Positions 35,396 to 45,935 of a stretch of 64,000 nt of DNA are shown in pieces (the stretch's first letter is position 1; each line of letters opens with the position of its first letter). Position numbers and translations under genes: made by a program. Origin of the DNA: Bolinopsis microptera (Eukaryota; Ctenophora; Tentaculata; Lobata; Bolinopsidae); NCBI RefSeq assembly GCF_026151205.1, contig NC_087073.1, forward strand, positions 22,824,987-22,888,986, read 5' to 3'. Under the pieces are notes generated by a model that ran no database searches, had not been told where the DNA came from, and saw nothing but the letters and a program-made list of their open reading frames with translations.

Positions 35396-36943
35396 TCCTT
35401 AAAACAAGTCCTCCCCCCATTTACACGTTTAGCCTGTTCTGAAACAGAAAAAAGGCGAAAAATTTTGTCTAATTACACTGTCAAACTTGGCGGTTTTAAT
35501 CAAATATTTTGCGGTTTAAAATATAATCGACGAAGGAAATTTTTGGTTGGCCCCCCATTTTTTTAAATATTATTTAATAGGTGTAGCGGGGGGGGGGGAA
35601 ACCAGTGGGGGGGAGGGGGTTAACAATGAAAGGGGGTAAAATTTTGGGGGGAAAAAAAAATTAGGGGGGTAAAATTTGTGCGGGGAAACCAATGTCCAAA
35701 AGGGAAACCCAAAGTAGGGGGGGGGCCCAAAGTACGGGGAGGGGTTTAACCCCAGAACCCGTAAACATTTCGGGGGATTTAACCCCCCTTTTAACGGGGG
35801 GTTTAAAACCAAATGTTTGGGGGGGAAACCCCTTTTAAGGGGGTTTAACAATTAGGGGGAGGGAAAACCTTTTTTCCCCAAAAGTTTTTTGGGGGTTTAA
35901 ACCAAAAACTTTCCCAAAAGCTTTTTAAAACCCCATAACGGGAAACCCCAATTTTGGGGGTAAAAATTCTTTTTCCCCAATGTACGGGGAAAATTACGGG
36001 TTTAAACCAAATTGGGGTTTCCCCAATAACCATTTTAACCATTAGCAGGGTTAACAAAAAACGGGGAAACCCCTTTGGCGGAGGGGCCCCCCAAATTCGG
36101 TTTTTAACCCCTTTAAGGGGAAACCCCAAAATTTGGGGAAAATTACCGGGGAGGCCCCTTGGGGTTTTTTAAACCCATTCGGGGGTTTTAACCAAAAAAC
36201 CTTTTAAACCCCCAATTAGAAAAAAATTTACCAGGGGTTTTAACTATCCCGAAAAGGGTAAAAAATTATTAAAAACCCAAATTTTAAAAAAATTCCATTT
36301 TAAAAATTTTTCCAAAGAAAAAAATGTTAAAATAAAACCGAAAAAAAGGACCTTAAAACCCAAAACCCTTTTCCCTTAAAAAAAAAACCAAAGCCTAAAA
36401 AAACCCCAAAAAACCCCCCAAACCAACAGATTTTTCCCCAAACCCCCCCAAATAACAAAGATGGGTAAAAACCCCCCCCCCCAAAAATTTGGCAAACCCC
36501 AACCCCCTTTTTTTGGAAAAAACCCGGTTGAAAAGGTGAAAAATTTTTTAAACCCTACAGTAAAATCTTTACAAAAAACTAAAAAGAATTTGAAAAACCC
36601 CCGGGTTTGTAAACACTTCCCCTAAAAAATACCCACATCCCTTACTTAACCACCTTTCCACAACACTTCCCCAACTTTTTAAAACCCAAACATTTTCAAA
36701 ACCCCGGACTTCCCCACGTGACTACTTAATAAAGACCATTAAAGCACCCCTTTCCCCGGATCCCAATTCCCCTACAACCCTTTCCCCAAAAATAAAATTT
36801 CCTAAAAATTGTCATCTTTTAAAAAACGCAATCCTTTTACCCTTTTTAAAAGGGAGCATCCCGGGGGAACTAAAAAGAAATTTTTTAATTTCTTTTTTAA
36901 AATTTTTTTCTGCCCCCCCCCCCCCCCAAAAATTCCTTCTTTC

Positions 36944-36982
<39 letters not shown>

Positions 36983-37289
36983 TATTTTGGTCCCCCCCCC
37001 AACCCCCCCCCCCCCCCCCTTTTGGGTCTTTTGGGACCCCCCCCCCCCCAAATTTAAAATTTTTTTGATTTTCCATTGTTTTATTAAAAAACACACTGGG
37101 ACAAAAACTTTAGGGCGCGGCACAAAACAATATGAAATACAGGCAGAATGAAAACACTATTTAAAAATAAAATATTAAAAAGGGGAAAAGGGGTTTTAAA
37201 ATTAAAATTAACCAAAAAACTTTTGTTTACAGTCCTGTTTCCCCGAACATTTAAAAACCCCCCCCTAAAAACCCCCAACCCCAACTGGG
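35396..37289. other. Homopolymer-rich low-quality sequence
   Basis: Includes a noisy repeat based on GGGGTTTAAACC/GGGAAACCCC (about 35570-36240) and long C runs at about 36915-37050. No reliable coding evidence. Confidence 0.4.
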
Positions 37290-38235
37290 CCCCAGAGATA
37301 AAAAAAGCTTGAGGATACCAATCATTGCTTTCTTATAGCCCGGGCCCAAAACCTGCTTTCAAAACACTTCCCAAAACCGCTTTTTTCCCTTCTCGCACGC
37401 CCCCAAAAAACTGCTTTCTTTTTGCCCTTTGACCACCCCGCTTTTCCCAAAAGTCTTTTTGCCCAAATCAGCGTTTTAAATTTATTACTTTGGCCCCAAC
37501 ACCTCCCAAAAACCCAGACACTGCCCAAAACACTGCTTTTTTTAATATCACGTGCCCCAATCAGCTGCTTTAAAACTAGTCCCCCCCCCCATCTTCATTC
37601 AAGCCCCCGGCCCAAACCACTCCTTTCATTTAGACAGGGTCCCCAATCATTTTCTTTCACTTACGTAAACCAACCCACTGTTTTAAATTTGGTAGTGCCC
37701 AAAACAGCCTTTCATTCAAACACGGACCAATAAAAGGCTTTCTTTCCCAAACACGGCCCAATCGGGCCAAAATTTCAAATACGTGCCCAAACAGCTGCTT
37801 AATTTAGTCACGTGACCAATAAACTGTTTTAAATTTCAACCCCGGGGACCATCCGCTTTCCCTTTTATAAGAACTCCCAAACCAGCTGCTTTCAATTAGA
37901 CACGGGGCCCCAATCATGTTTTTCTTTCTATTCACGTGCCAATCACTGCTTAAATTTCTAGTCACGTGACCACCCCAGTTTTCATTCATCACTTTACAAA
38001 CACTCTTTAAAACTAAACGTGCCCAATCCCTGCTTTAAATTCAGTAAAGGGGGCCCATCAGTTTTTTTTAAATTCTAGTCACTGCCCCAACCACTGCTTT
38101 CTTTCTAACACTTAAACCAATCACGCTTTCATTCTAGCCCACGTGCCCAAACACCCTTTTTCTTTTATTCACGTGCCCCAAATCACGCTTTAATTTGGGC
38201 CCTGCCAAAAAGTGCTTTCATTTATCTAATAAACC
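37290..38235. repeat. 31-bp satellite, about 30 copies
   Basis: The unit contains TTTCATTCTAGTCACGTGAC followed by CAATCAGCTGC, with indel noise. Confidence 0.85.
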
Positions 38236-39059
38236 CAAAGGAAAATTTTTGTTTTTGTAGCAAGAAAGGGCTGGGGTGGGGGTTAATGTGCGAACCCCCC
38301 CCCTAGGGGGTTAATTTCAAAAAAAATTTATTGTTTTTAAATGGGGGGGAAAATTTTGGTTTTTTGGGACTTTTGGGTTTTTTGTTTAAAGGACCCCCCC
38401 AAATTTAGCGGGTTTTGCCTGGGTCCAGTCGGACCCCTTCAAATCCCTCCCCTTTAAAACCTCCCTTAAAAAATACCCAAATTAAAGGTTTTTCCGGGGG
38501 AAGTTAAAACTAAAAAAATATGGTCTATTTTTAATATATAAATTATATAAATATATATATACTTACAATCTACAAAAATTTTTAACATAAAACAAAAATT
38601 ATTTTCTTAAAAAATAAAAAGGGTCTCTCTCCTTTAAAATCCCTTTTTGTTTATCCCGCTTAATAAATTTAAATTTGGGGGGTTAAATTTTTGGGGGGGA
38701 GTTTCTCCCCCCCTCTCTCTCCTCTCTTCCCCTTCCCCCCTTCTCCCCTTCCCCTCTCCCCTTCTCCTCTCTCTTCTCTTTTCTCTCTCTTCTTCCTCTT
38801 TCCTCCCGCCAATGCTAGGATGTTGTTTGGGACAGATTTACACTTACGTAATACTATTTCTCAAAATTTAAAGGGTGTAAAAACCCCGCACTACAATACA
38901 GCCAATAATCACATATACCTAACCAATCAATCACTATTCACAACCAAATCAGATCCAGTTACTACTATAAACGGGGGGCGACTTACCCCCCGACTTTTCC
39001 CCCCCGAAATTAACCCCCCGAAAATGACCCCCACTTTTCCCCCCCACAATTGCCCCTCC
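38236..39059. other. Putative intron with a CT-rich tract
   Basis: CT-rich low-complexity sequence at about 38705-38805, otherwise noisy unique sequence. No gene is seen. Confidence 0.4.
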
Positions 39060-39300
39060 GGCTACCTTGACCCGGGACCCAACCCGGGCCCCAGACCGGG
39101 GAACCCAAACCCGGGACCCAGGACCCAGACCCAGCCCCAGGCCCCAACCCAGCCCCTGACCCGCCCTGACCCACCCAACCCACCCCTACCCTGACCCGGC
39201 CCTTCCCTAACCCAACCCCTAACCCTGCCCCGGGACCCGCCCAACCCCCAACCCCCAAACCCAAACCCTGCCCTGACCCAGGATCGAGCCAGACCCTACC
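39060..39300. repeat. Low-complexity CCCAACCC/CCCTGACCC array
   Basis: Pyrimidine-rich short repeats of 6-9 bp. The Pro-rich and Gly-rich open frames on either strand are low-complexity artefacts. Confidence 0.7.
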
Positions 39301-39744
39301 CACCCAATGCCCCAGGTAATTACAGGGGGGTCATGTCGGGGGTCAATTGTCGACTAAACCATAGTTCGCGAAAATTTGACCCCAGTAATTTACTTGGGGG
39401 TCATTGTCGGGGTAATTGGGGGGTCAATTTCGGACCCCAAAGTAAACCTACAATTAAGAAAAAAGCCAATTGGGGATTGTAAGGGATTTTAACTTTTGGG
39501 CAGGAAAACCTAAAGATAGTTAAAAACTCCACTAATTTACAACTGTTTGCGGGCTTAACTTATTTGACGAACTTAGGGGTTTTTAAAAAAGGGTAAATTT
39601 AAATGGGCAATTGGGCCCATTAGGGGGAAGGTGGGGTATACTACAAACTGAACTAAGGGGGGGGGGGGTACTCAAGTACTAACATTTGGGGGGGGGGTTT
39701 ACAAAAAGCTGAACTAGATTGGGGGGGGGGGGGTACTAACAAGC
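39301..39744. other. G-rich spacer
   Basis: Contains repeated GGGGTCAATTGTCGG-like pieces and several long G runs. No gene is seen. Confidence 0.4.
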
Positions 39745-40362
39745 CCTCTTCGGGGGGTCCCTTGCAGGGGGGGCCGTCTTGCGGGCCCCTGTCTTGGGGG
39801 GGGTCCTGCTTGAAAGGGGGCCCCTTTTGCAGATGGGCCCTTTTTGCGAGGGGGCCCTTTCTTGCGGGGGGCCCTTCTTGCGGGGGGTTTCTTGCAGAGG
39901 GGTTTTTTAAAAGGGGTTTTGTTGCAAGGGGTCCTGTTTTGCGGGCGTTTAAAGGGGGGGCCTTTTTCAGAGGGGGTCATGTTGCGGGGGGGGGCCCCTG
40001 CTCTCAGGGGGGGGTCCTGTCTTGAAAGGGGGGGTCCGTTTTGCAGGGGGCCTTTCTTGGGGGGGATACGCTGAAAGGGGGGGCCCTTCTCAGGGCCCGT
40101 CTTGCAGGGGGGTCCTTCGCGGGGGGGTCCTGCGCAGGGGGGTTCCTTTCGAGGGGGCCGTCTTGCAGGGGGGGGTCCTTTTTGCAGAGGGGGGTCCGTC
40201 TTGCAAAAGGGGGGGTTTTTCTTGCGAGGGGTCCTTCTGCAGGGGGGGCCGTTTTTCAGTGGGTCCCTGCAGAGGGTCCTGTCTGCGGGGGGCCGTCGCA
40301 GGGGGGGTCCGCTTCAAAAGGGTCCTGCTTCGGGGGGGCCTTTCTTGAAAGGGGTCCTTAAC
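39745..40362. repeat. About 20-bp G-rich satellite, truncated by the gap
   Basis: The unit is close to GGGGGGTCCGTCTTGCAGA; about 30 noisy copies running into the run of Ns. Confidence 0.85.
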
Positions 40363-40462
40363 NNNNNNNNNNNNNNNNNNNNNNNNNNNNNNNNNNNNNN
40401 NNNNNNNNNNNNNNNNNNNNNNNNNNNNNNNNNNNNNNNNNNNNNNNNNNNNNNNNNNNNNN
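40363..40462. other. Assembly gap, 100 N
   Basis: Exactly 100 Ns, the usual placeholder for a scaffold join of unknown length. Confidence 0.99.
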
Positions 40463-40470
40463 GTTTAAAA

Positions 40471-40722
40471 GGACTGCAGGGTTAACTGTTTACTTAGTTT
40501 AGAGAGAGGAGCTGCAGGGTTAACTGTTTACTTAGTTTAGAGAGAGGAGCTGCAGGGTTAACTGTTTACTTAGTTTAGAGAGAGGAGCTGCAGGGTTAAC
40601 TGTTTACTTAGTTTAGAGAGAGGAGCTGCAGGGTTAACTGTTTACTTAGTTTAGAGAGAGGAGCTGCAGGGTTAACTGTTTACTTAGTTTAGAGAGAGGA
40701 GCTGCAGGGTTAACTGTTTACT
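40471..40722 (+). repeat. 38-bp minisatellite, about 6.6 identical copies
   Basis: CTGCAGGGTTAACTG recurs at 40474, 40512, 40550, 40588, 40626, 40664 and 40702, exactly 38 bp apart with no mismatches seen. It starts 8 bases after the gap. Confidence 0.95.
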
Positions 40723-40917
40723 TTTATGTCCAATTTATCCCTAAAAACAAGAAAACAGTTTCCTGGTGCAGACAGTGTATTTGTACAAGTAACACGACCT
40801 GGTTACCATGGTTACTGACCTGGTTCCTCACTTTCTACGGTAGATCCTTATTTCTAAAAATAAATGCTGTGAAAAGTCAGACCTAAGGATGTTATGAAAA
40901 ATGACAAATGGTATTGT
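40723..40917. other. Short unique spacer
   Basis: Clean sequence with the palindromic GGTTACCATGGTTAC at 40801-40815. No gene is seen. Confidence 0.4.
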
Positions 40918-41395
40918 CCAACCCCCCCCCCCTCCAATGTTTGTGGAATTGTCCAGCCTCCCCCTGGTGACCATGTTAGGGTGGTGAAATTGTCCAGCCC
41001 CCCCCCCCTGGTGATCATGTTAGGGTGGTGGAATTGTCCAGCCCCCCCCCCCCCCCCCCACACCTGTTGACCATGTTTAGATTGTGGAATTGTCCAGCTC
41101 ACCCCCCCCCCCCCCTGGTGACCATGTTAGGGTGGTGGAATTGTCCAGCCCCTCCCCCCTTGGTGACCATGTTAGGGTGGTGGAATTGTCCAGCCCCCCC
41201 CCCCTTGGTGACCATGTAAGGGTGGTGGAATTGTCCAGCCCCCCCCCCTGGTGACCATGTTAGGGTGGTGGAAATGTCCAGCCCCCCCCCCCTGGTGACC
41301 ATGTTAGGGTGGTGGAATTGTCCAGCCCCCCCCCCTGGTGACCATGTTTAGATTGTGGAATTGTCCAGCCCCCCCCCCCTCCCCCCCACTCGACC
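40918..41395. repeat. Satellite of about 45 bp with poly-C, about 10 copies
   Basis: The unit contains TGGTGACCATGTTAGGGTGG and TGGAATTGTCCAG followed by 7-19 C. It shares GACCATGTTAG with the next array, suggesting common ancestry. Confidence 0.9.
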
Positions 41396-43330
41396 CCAAA
41401 TGACCATGTTAGATGACCGTTTGTAGCCGGTACAGTGTCCCCCCCCCCCCTCCACCCCAAATGACCATGTTAGATGAACGTTTGTAGCCGGTACAGTGTC
41501 CCCCCCCCTCCACCCCAAATGACCATGTTAGATGACCGTTTGTAGCCGGTACAGTGTCCCCCCCCCCTCCACCCCAAATGACCATGTTAGATGAACGTTT
41601 GTAGCCAGTACAGTGTCCCCCCCCCCCTCCACCCCAAATGACCATGTTAGATGAACGTTTGTACAGTGCCCCCCCCCCCCTCCACCTCAAATGACCATGT
41701 TAGATGAACGTTTGTACAGTGCCCCCCCCCCCTCCACCCCAAATGACCATGTTAGATGAACGTTTGTAGCCAGTACAGTGTCCCCCCCCTCCACCCCAAA
41801 TGACCATGTTAGATGAACGTTTGTACAGTGCCCCCCCCCCTCCACCCCAAATGACCATGTTAGATGAACGTTTGTAGCCAGTACAGTGTCCCCCCCCCCC
41901 CTCCACCCCAAATGACCATGTTAGATGAACGTTTGTACAGTGCCCCCCCCCCTCCACCCCAAATGACCATGTTAGATGAACGTTTGTAGCCGGTACAGTG
42001 TCCCCCCCCCCCCCTCCACCCCAAATGACCATGTTAGATGAACGTTTGTGGCCAGTACAGTGTCCCCCCCCCTCCACCCCAAATGACCATGTTAGATGAA
42101 CGTTTGTAACCGGTACAGTGTCCCCCCCCCCTCCACCCCAAATGTTAGATGAACGTTTGTAGCCGGTACAGTGTCCCCCCCCCTCCACCCCTAATGTTAG
42201 ATGAACGTTTGTAGCCGGTACAGTGTCCCCCCTCCACCCCAAATGACCATGTTAGATGAACGTATGTAGCCGGTACAGTGCCCCCCCCCCCCCTCCACCC
42301 CAAATGACCATGTTAGATGAACGTTTGTAGCCAGTACAGTGTCCCCCCCCCCCTCCACCCCAAATGACCATGTTAGATGAACGTTTGTACAGTGCCCCCC
42401 CCCCCCTCCACCCCAAATGACCATGTTAGATGAACGTTTGTAGCCAGTACAGTGTCCCCCCCCCCCTCCACCCCAAATGACCATGTTAGATGAACGTTTG
42501 TACAGTGCCCCCCCCCCCCCCCTCCACCCCAAATGACCATGTTAGATGAACGTTTGTAGCCGGTACAGTGTCCCCCCCCCTCCACCCCAAATGACCATGT
42601 TAGATGAACGTTTGTAGCCAGTACAGTGTCCCCCCCCCCTCCACCCCAAATGACCATGTTAGATGAACGTTTGTACAGAGCCCCCCCCCCCCTCCACCCC
42701 AAATGACCATGTTAGATGAACGTTTGTAGCCAGTACAGTGCCCCCCCCCCCCCCCTCCACCCCAAATGACCATGTTAGATGAACGTTTGTACAGTGCCCC
42801 CCCCCCCTCCACCCCAAATGACCATGTTAGATGAACGTTTGTAGCCGGTACAGTGTCCCCCCCCCCCTCCACCCCAAATGACCATGTTAGATGAACGTTT
42901 GTACAGTGCCCCCCCCCCCCCTCCACCCCAAATGACCATGTTAGATGAACGTTTGTAGCCGGTACAGTGTCCCCCCCCCCCCCTCCACCCCAAATGACCA
43001 TGTTAGATGAACGTTTGTAGCCGGTACAGTGTCCCCCCCCCCCCTCCACCCCAAATGACCATGTTAGATGAACGTTTGTAGCCGGTACAGTGTCCCCCCC
43101 CCCCTCCACCCCAAATGACCATGTTAGATGAACGTTTGTAGCCGGTACAGTGTCCCCCCCCCCCCTCCACCCCTAATGTTAGATGAACGTTTGTAGCCGG
43201 TACAGTGTCCCCCCTCCACCCCAAATGACCATGTTAGATGAACGTATGTAGCCGGTACAGTGCCCCCCCCCCCCCCTCCACCCCAAATGAACATGTTAGA
43301 TGAACGTTTGTAGCCGGTACAGTGTCCGGT
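41396..43330. repeat. Satellite of about 58 bp with poly-C, about 33 copies, higher-order structure
   Basis: The unit contains TGACCATGTTAGATGAACGT, TTGTAGCCGGTACAGTGT, a run of 5-14 C and TCCACCCCAAA. Two length classes alternate: the full form with TAGCCGGTACAG or TAGCCAGTACAG, and a short form TTGTACAGTGCC. A rare two-monomer block (CCCTAATGTTAG, then a monomer with GAACGTATG) occurs at about 42188 and again 982 bp later. Confidence 0.95.
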
Positions 43331-44384
43331 ACAGGCTCCAGCATGTCTCAATTTAATGAGATTTGTTACAATGTTTTAAATTTGAGTTACACTGACCTGT
43401 TGAACAGGGGGTCCTGGTCATTAAACCCCAGTATAACACAACATTACTGGTGGTGTTCCAATCTACTTCACTTTTAGTTCACCTTCTCTTTGATAAAAAC
43501 TAACGCCGCCGGCCGCACTCACTTTTCACCGCACAATTACAACAGTTCCAATTGCGTTTCATCACTCCGTTTTTAAAGTACTGTGGTTTCCGGGCTCGGA
43601 TTCGTATAAAAAGATCACAGATTCCCATGCAGAGTCACAACTCACTCGCTACAATGTTGCAAGTTTATATGTTATGATGTAGCTAGAATATTATTCACGT
43701 TGATTCTCGCTTAACTTCACACACAACTAAACTTAATAAGGATATCGCTTACAAAGGAGCGAGTAGCAAAAAGTTGGATGAGCTAATCGGCTTTGTCTGC
43801 TCTTTTCTCAACCAATCAGGAGCTTGTATTGGCGGATCCCACCGATAAGATGCGGTCATTACAGCCTCGTGATAACAATGTAATTACCGGCTTCTTCTCG
43901 ACATATTGGCTTAGGAATTTAGAGCTCTTAAACAAACAGAACATATTGGATACACTGTAGCAGAGTAACAGGGGTGTTGGAGATTAGGCAATGGATGCTT
44001 TTAACTCCGAGTTAGACATGATTATAATGAAATGTGTAGAAAGTGCGGCCAGTATTATTAACTCACAGTCTCCTGGCTAATATTCAGTAAAACCCCGATA
44101 TTCTAATTTACCGTCTAGTAGTATAGTGACTTTAATATACCGCGCCTCCATTTACTGCACCTCATAACTATTCCAGGGGTGTAGGAAAGGGGGGAGGGGC
44201 GGGGCGGGGGGGGGGGGGGGGAGGGGGCCAGGGAGGGGGGGGGGGGGGAAGGGGCGGGGGGCGGGCGACTGTATTCACATTATCCATGATTTGTTTCCTG
44301 AACAATTATCCTTTATTATAAGTTTGACAGTGATTAGAGAGTGATATTTATTTCGGTGCTTTACTTTACTCTACTTTATTTCAG
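43331..44384. other. Intron upstream of the sema exon, with a poly-G tract
   Basis: Unique, cleanly sequenced DNA. It includes a TATA-like GTATAAAAAG at about 43604, a CCAAT motif at about 43812 and a 30-codon open frame at 43991-44083. A G-rich tract lies at about 44187-44270. A pyrimidine-rich acceptor ending TTTATTTCAG closes it at 44384. Confidence 0.5.
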
Positions 44385-44516
44385 TGCAAAACGTTGGATT
44401 CGCAGCCACCTCAACTGGAGTAGGAGGGATGGATCATGCTATTCAGAGAATTGACTTGAAGTATGGCTCTTTTGGAACAAAAAGTCGAACAAAAAGTGAT
44501 GATTTTTGGATGAAAG
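44385..44516 (+). CDS. Semaphorin, internal exon (sema domain)
   Basis: Semaphorins are secreted or membrane guidance proteins that bind plexins through a seven-bladed sema propeller. This exon lies between TACTTTATTTCAG and AAAG/GTAAGT and is phase 1 at both ends (132 nt). It encodes QNVGFAATSTGVGG, MDHAIQRID, KYGSFGTKSR and DDFWMK. In known semaphorins the segment of the form YSGT..-D.AI.RS..-LRT..-D..WL..P.FV has the same layout, with FWMK here matching the WLKEP position. The match becomes compelling only when joined to the next exon, which continues with APEFIYSFEDDEYVYFLFKE. Confidence 0.8.
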
Positions 44517-44990
44517 GTAAGTTGACTATTATGTACTATACAGTGTACAGCCTAGCAGATAGGGCCCTGTGCGTGTAAATGATTTGCCATGATACGGTCT
44601 GTTTAGTTTATTCGATATCTCAGACCATGTAATAGATTGTCAATTAGTATACTTGCGAACTCACCCATCAGTTTCAAAATGAGAGATTTCGCTTGAAAAA
44701 CCACCGATAAGCATTTCAAGCGCGCGCGATGGCCAAACGGTATTTTTGTGACTGACAAATCAATTCCAACACAAATTTGCGCGCGCGTTGAGGGCGCGCA
44801 GCGTTGTTACACGCTGTTTGCTGAAGTGTTACCCGCGCTTCCTGGTTCGGACAGCTCACACTCTTAAATAAGGTATTTCTGGAGTCATTCCAACTGAGTG
44901 TAACTTGTATAAATGTGTTCGAATCCAAATGTATACTAATCCAAAATCAAACCTAGACTCTTCATTATTTACATACCTTGAATATTTCAG
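44517..44990 (+). other. Intron between the two sema exons
   Basis: GT-AG intron of 474 bp, ending in AATATTTCAG. It contains GC-rich patches with GCGCGCG at about 44720 and 44779-44805. A minus-strand open frame at 44716-44928 has no recognisable product. Confidence 0.75.
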
Positions 44991-45224
44991 CTCCAGAATT
45001 CATCTATTCATTCGAAGATGACGAATACGTATACTTCCTCTTTAAAGAAATCGCCGCGGAAGAATTCCCCGAGCAAATTTATTCCAGAGTAGCTAGGATC
45101 TGTAAATCCGACGAGGGATCACAAAATCATTTCTTCAAAGATAACTTCCTGACTTTCGTTAAAGCGAGGATATATTGTCAGTACAGTAGGGACGGCTCTT
45201 CCCCCTACACCTTCGAATCAATAT
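44991..45224 (+). CDS. Semaphorin, internal exon (sema domain core)
   Basis: An exon of 234 nt, phase 1 at both ends, bounded by TATTTCAG and a GTGAGT donor. It encodes APEFIYSFEDDEYVYFLFKE, EIYSRVARICKSDEG-like (read QIYSRVARICKSDEG), FKDNFLTFVKARIYC and PYTFESI. These correspond to the semaphorin signatures YVYFFFRE.A.E, Y.RVARVCKND.GG and WTTFLKARLNC...PFYFDEI. The conserved Cys residues of that segment are present. Plexin and MET sema domains lack the FLKARLNC block, so semaphorin is the right family, though the subclass cannot be called from two exons. The downstream exon was not found before 64000. LINE C sits in the following intron on the opposite strand. Confidence 0.93.
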
Positions 45225-45286
45225 GTGAGTAATATTTGGAGAGGGTCAACCCTAGTATTATAGTGATAAATACCCTTATATATAGT

Positions 45287-45519
45287 GATACTAACATTAG
45301 TCACTAATACTAACATTAGTCACTAATACTAACATTAGTCACTAATACTAACACTAGTCACTAATACTAACATTAGTCACTAATACTAACATTAGTCACT
45401 AATACTAACATTAGTCACTAATACTAACATTAGTCACTAATACTAACACTAGTCACTAATACTAACATTAGTCACTAATACTAACATTAGTCACTAATAC
45501 TAACACTAGTCACTAATTT
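45287..45519. repeat. 19-bp minisatellite, about 12 copies
   Basis: Copies of ACTAATACTAACATTAGTC, some with ACACTAGTC. Each junction forms the near-palindrome ATTAGT-C-ACTAAT. The array runs directly into the 3' end of LINE C. Confidence 0.95.
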
Positions 45520-45935
45520 TTTTTATTAAATACTTTTCAAATTTTACAGAGTACAGCAATAGATGAATATAAAATAGAATCGTTCAAAATATCGCCCCCA
45601 TCTGTAAAATATGATGGGCACCCAAACACGGTAAACACATAGTGAACTATGTCCGCAGTAACTTGGACCCATTACATCGAATTAATCTAAATCCAAAAAT
45701 TTATGAAAAACTATTTAATAACAAACAAATCCATGGTGAATAACTGTGGATATAGAGTCAAAATTTGTATTTCAATACGTCAAATTCCAGATACATTAGA
45801 TACAGGTCTGAAATGGTCATTAATGTGTGAGAAGGTGTGCGGGTGAAGTGTGATATGATGTTGAAAGTATAGGAAGGTAGATACAAAAATTAATAAAACA
45901 AAAATAATAATAATATGGGGAGCAAAGAGACTAGG

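Noticed and set aside
36812-38000. Short open frames with Gly-rich or mixed composition
   Set aside because: They lie in homopolymer-noisy sequence where frames are unreliable and overlap the 31-bp satellite or long C runs.
39180-39260. CCCTAACCC-like stretches suggesting telomere repeats
   Set aside because: The hexamer is not maintained; units drift among CCCAACCC, CCCTGACCC and CCCGGG, so this is general low complexity.
12230-43330. CRISPR-like arrays
   Set aside because: Tandem units have no unique spacers between constant repeats, and the genome is eukaryotic.
40854-43351. Minus-strand repeat frames (for example HLTWSFGVEGGG...) that look like a repetitive secreted protein
   Set aside because: The poly-C run length varies freely between monomers, so the frame changes constantly, and every frame carries similar peptide fragments. 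This is satellite DNA.
44910-44935. GTTCGAATCC, resembling a tRNA B box (also GAATTCGAATCCC-like at about 58185)
   Set aside because: No A box at the right distance and no cloverleaf could be drawn.
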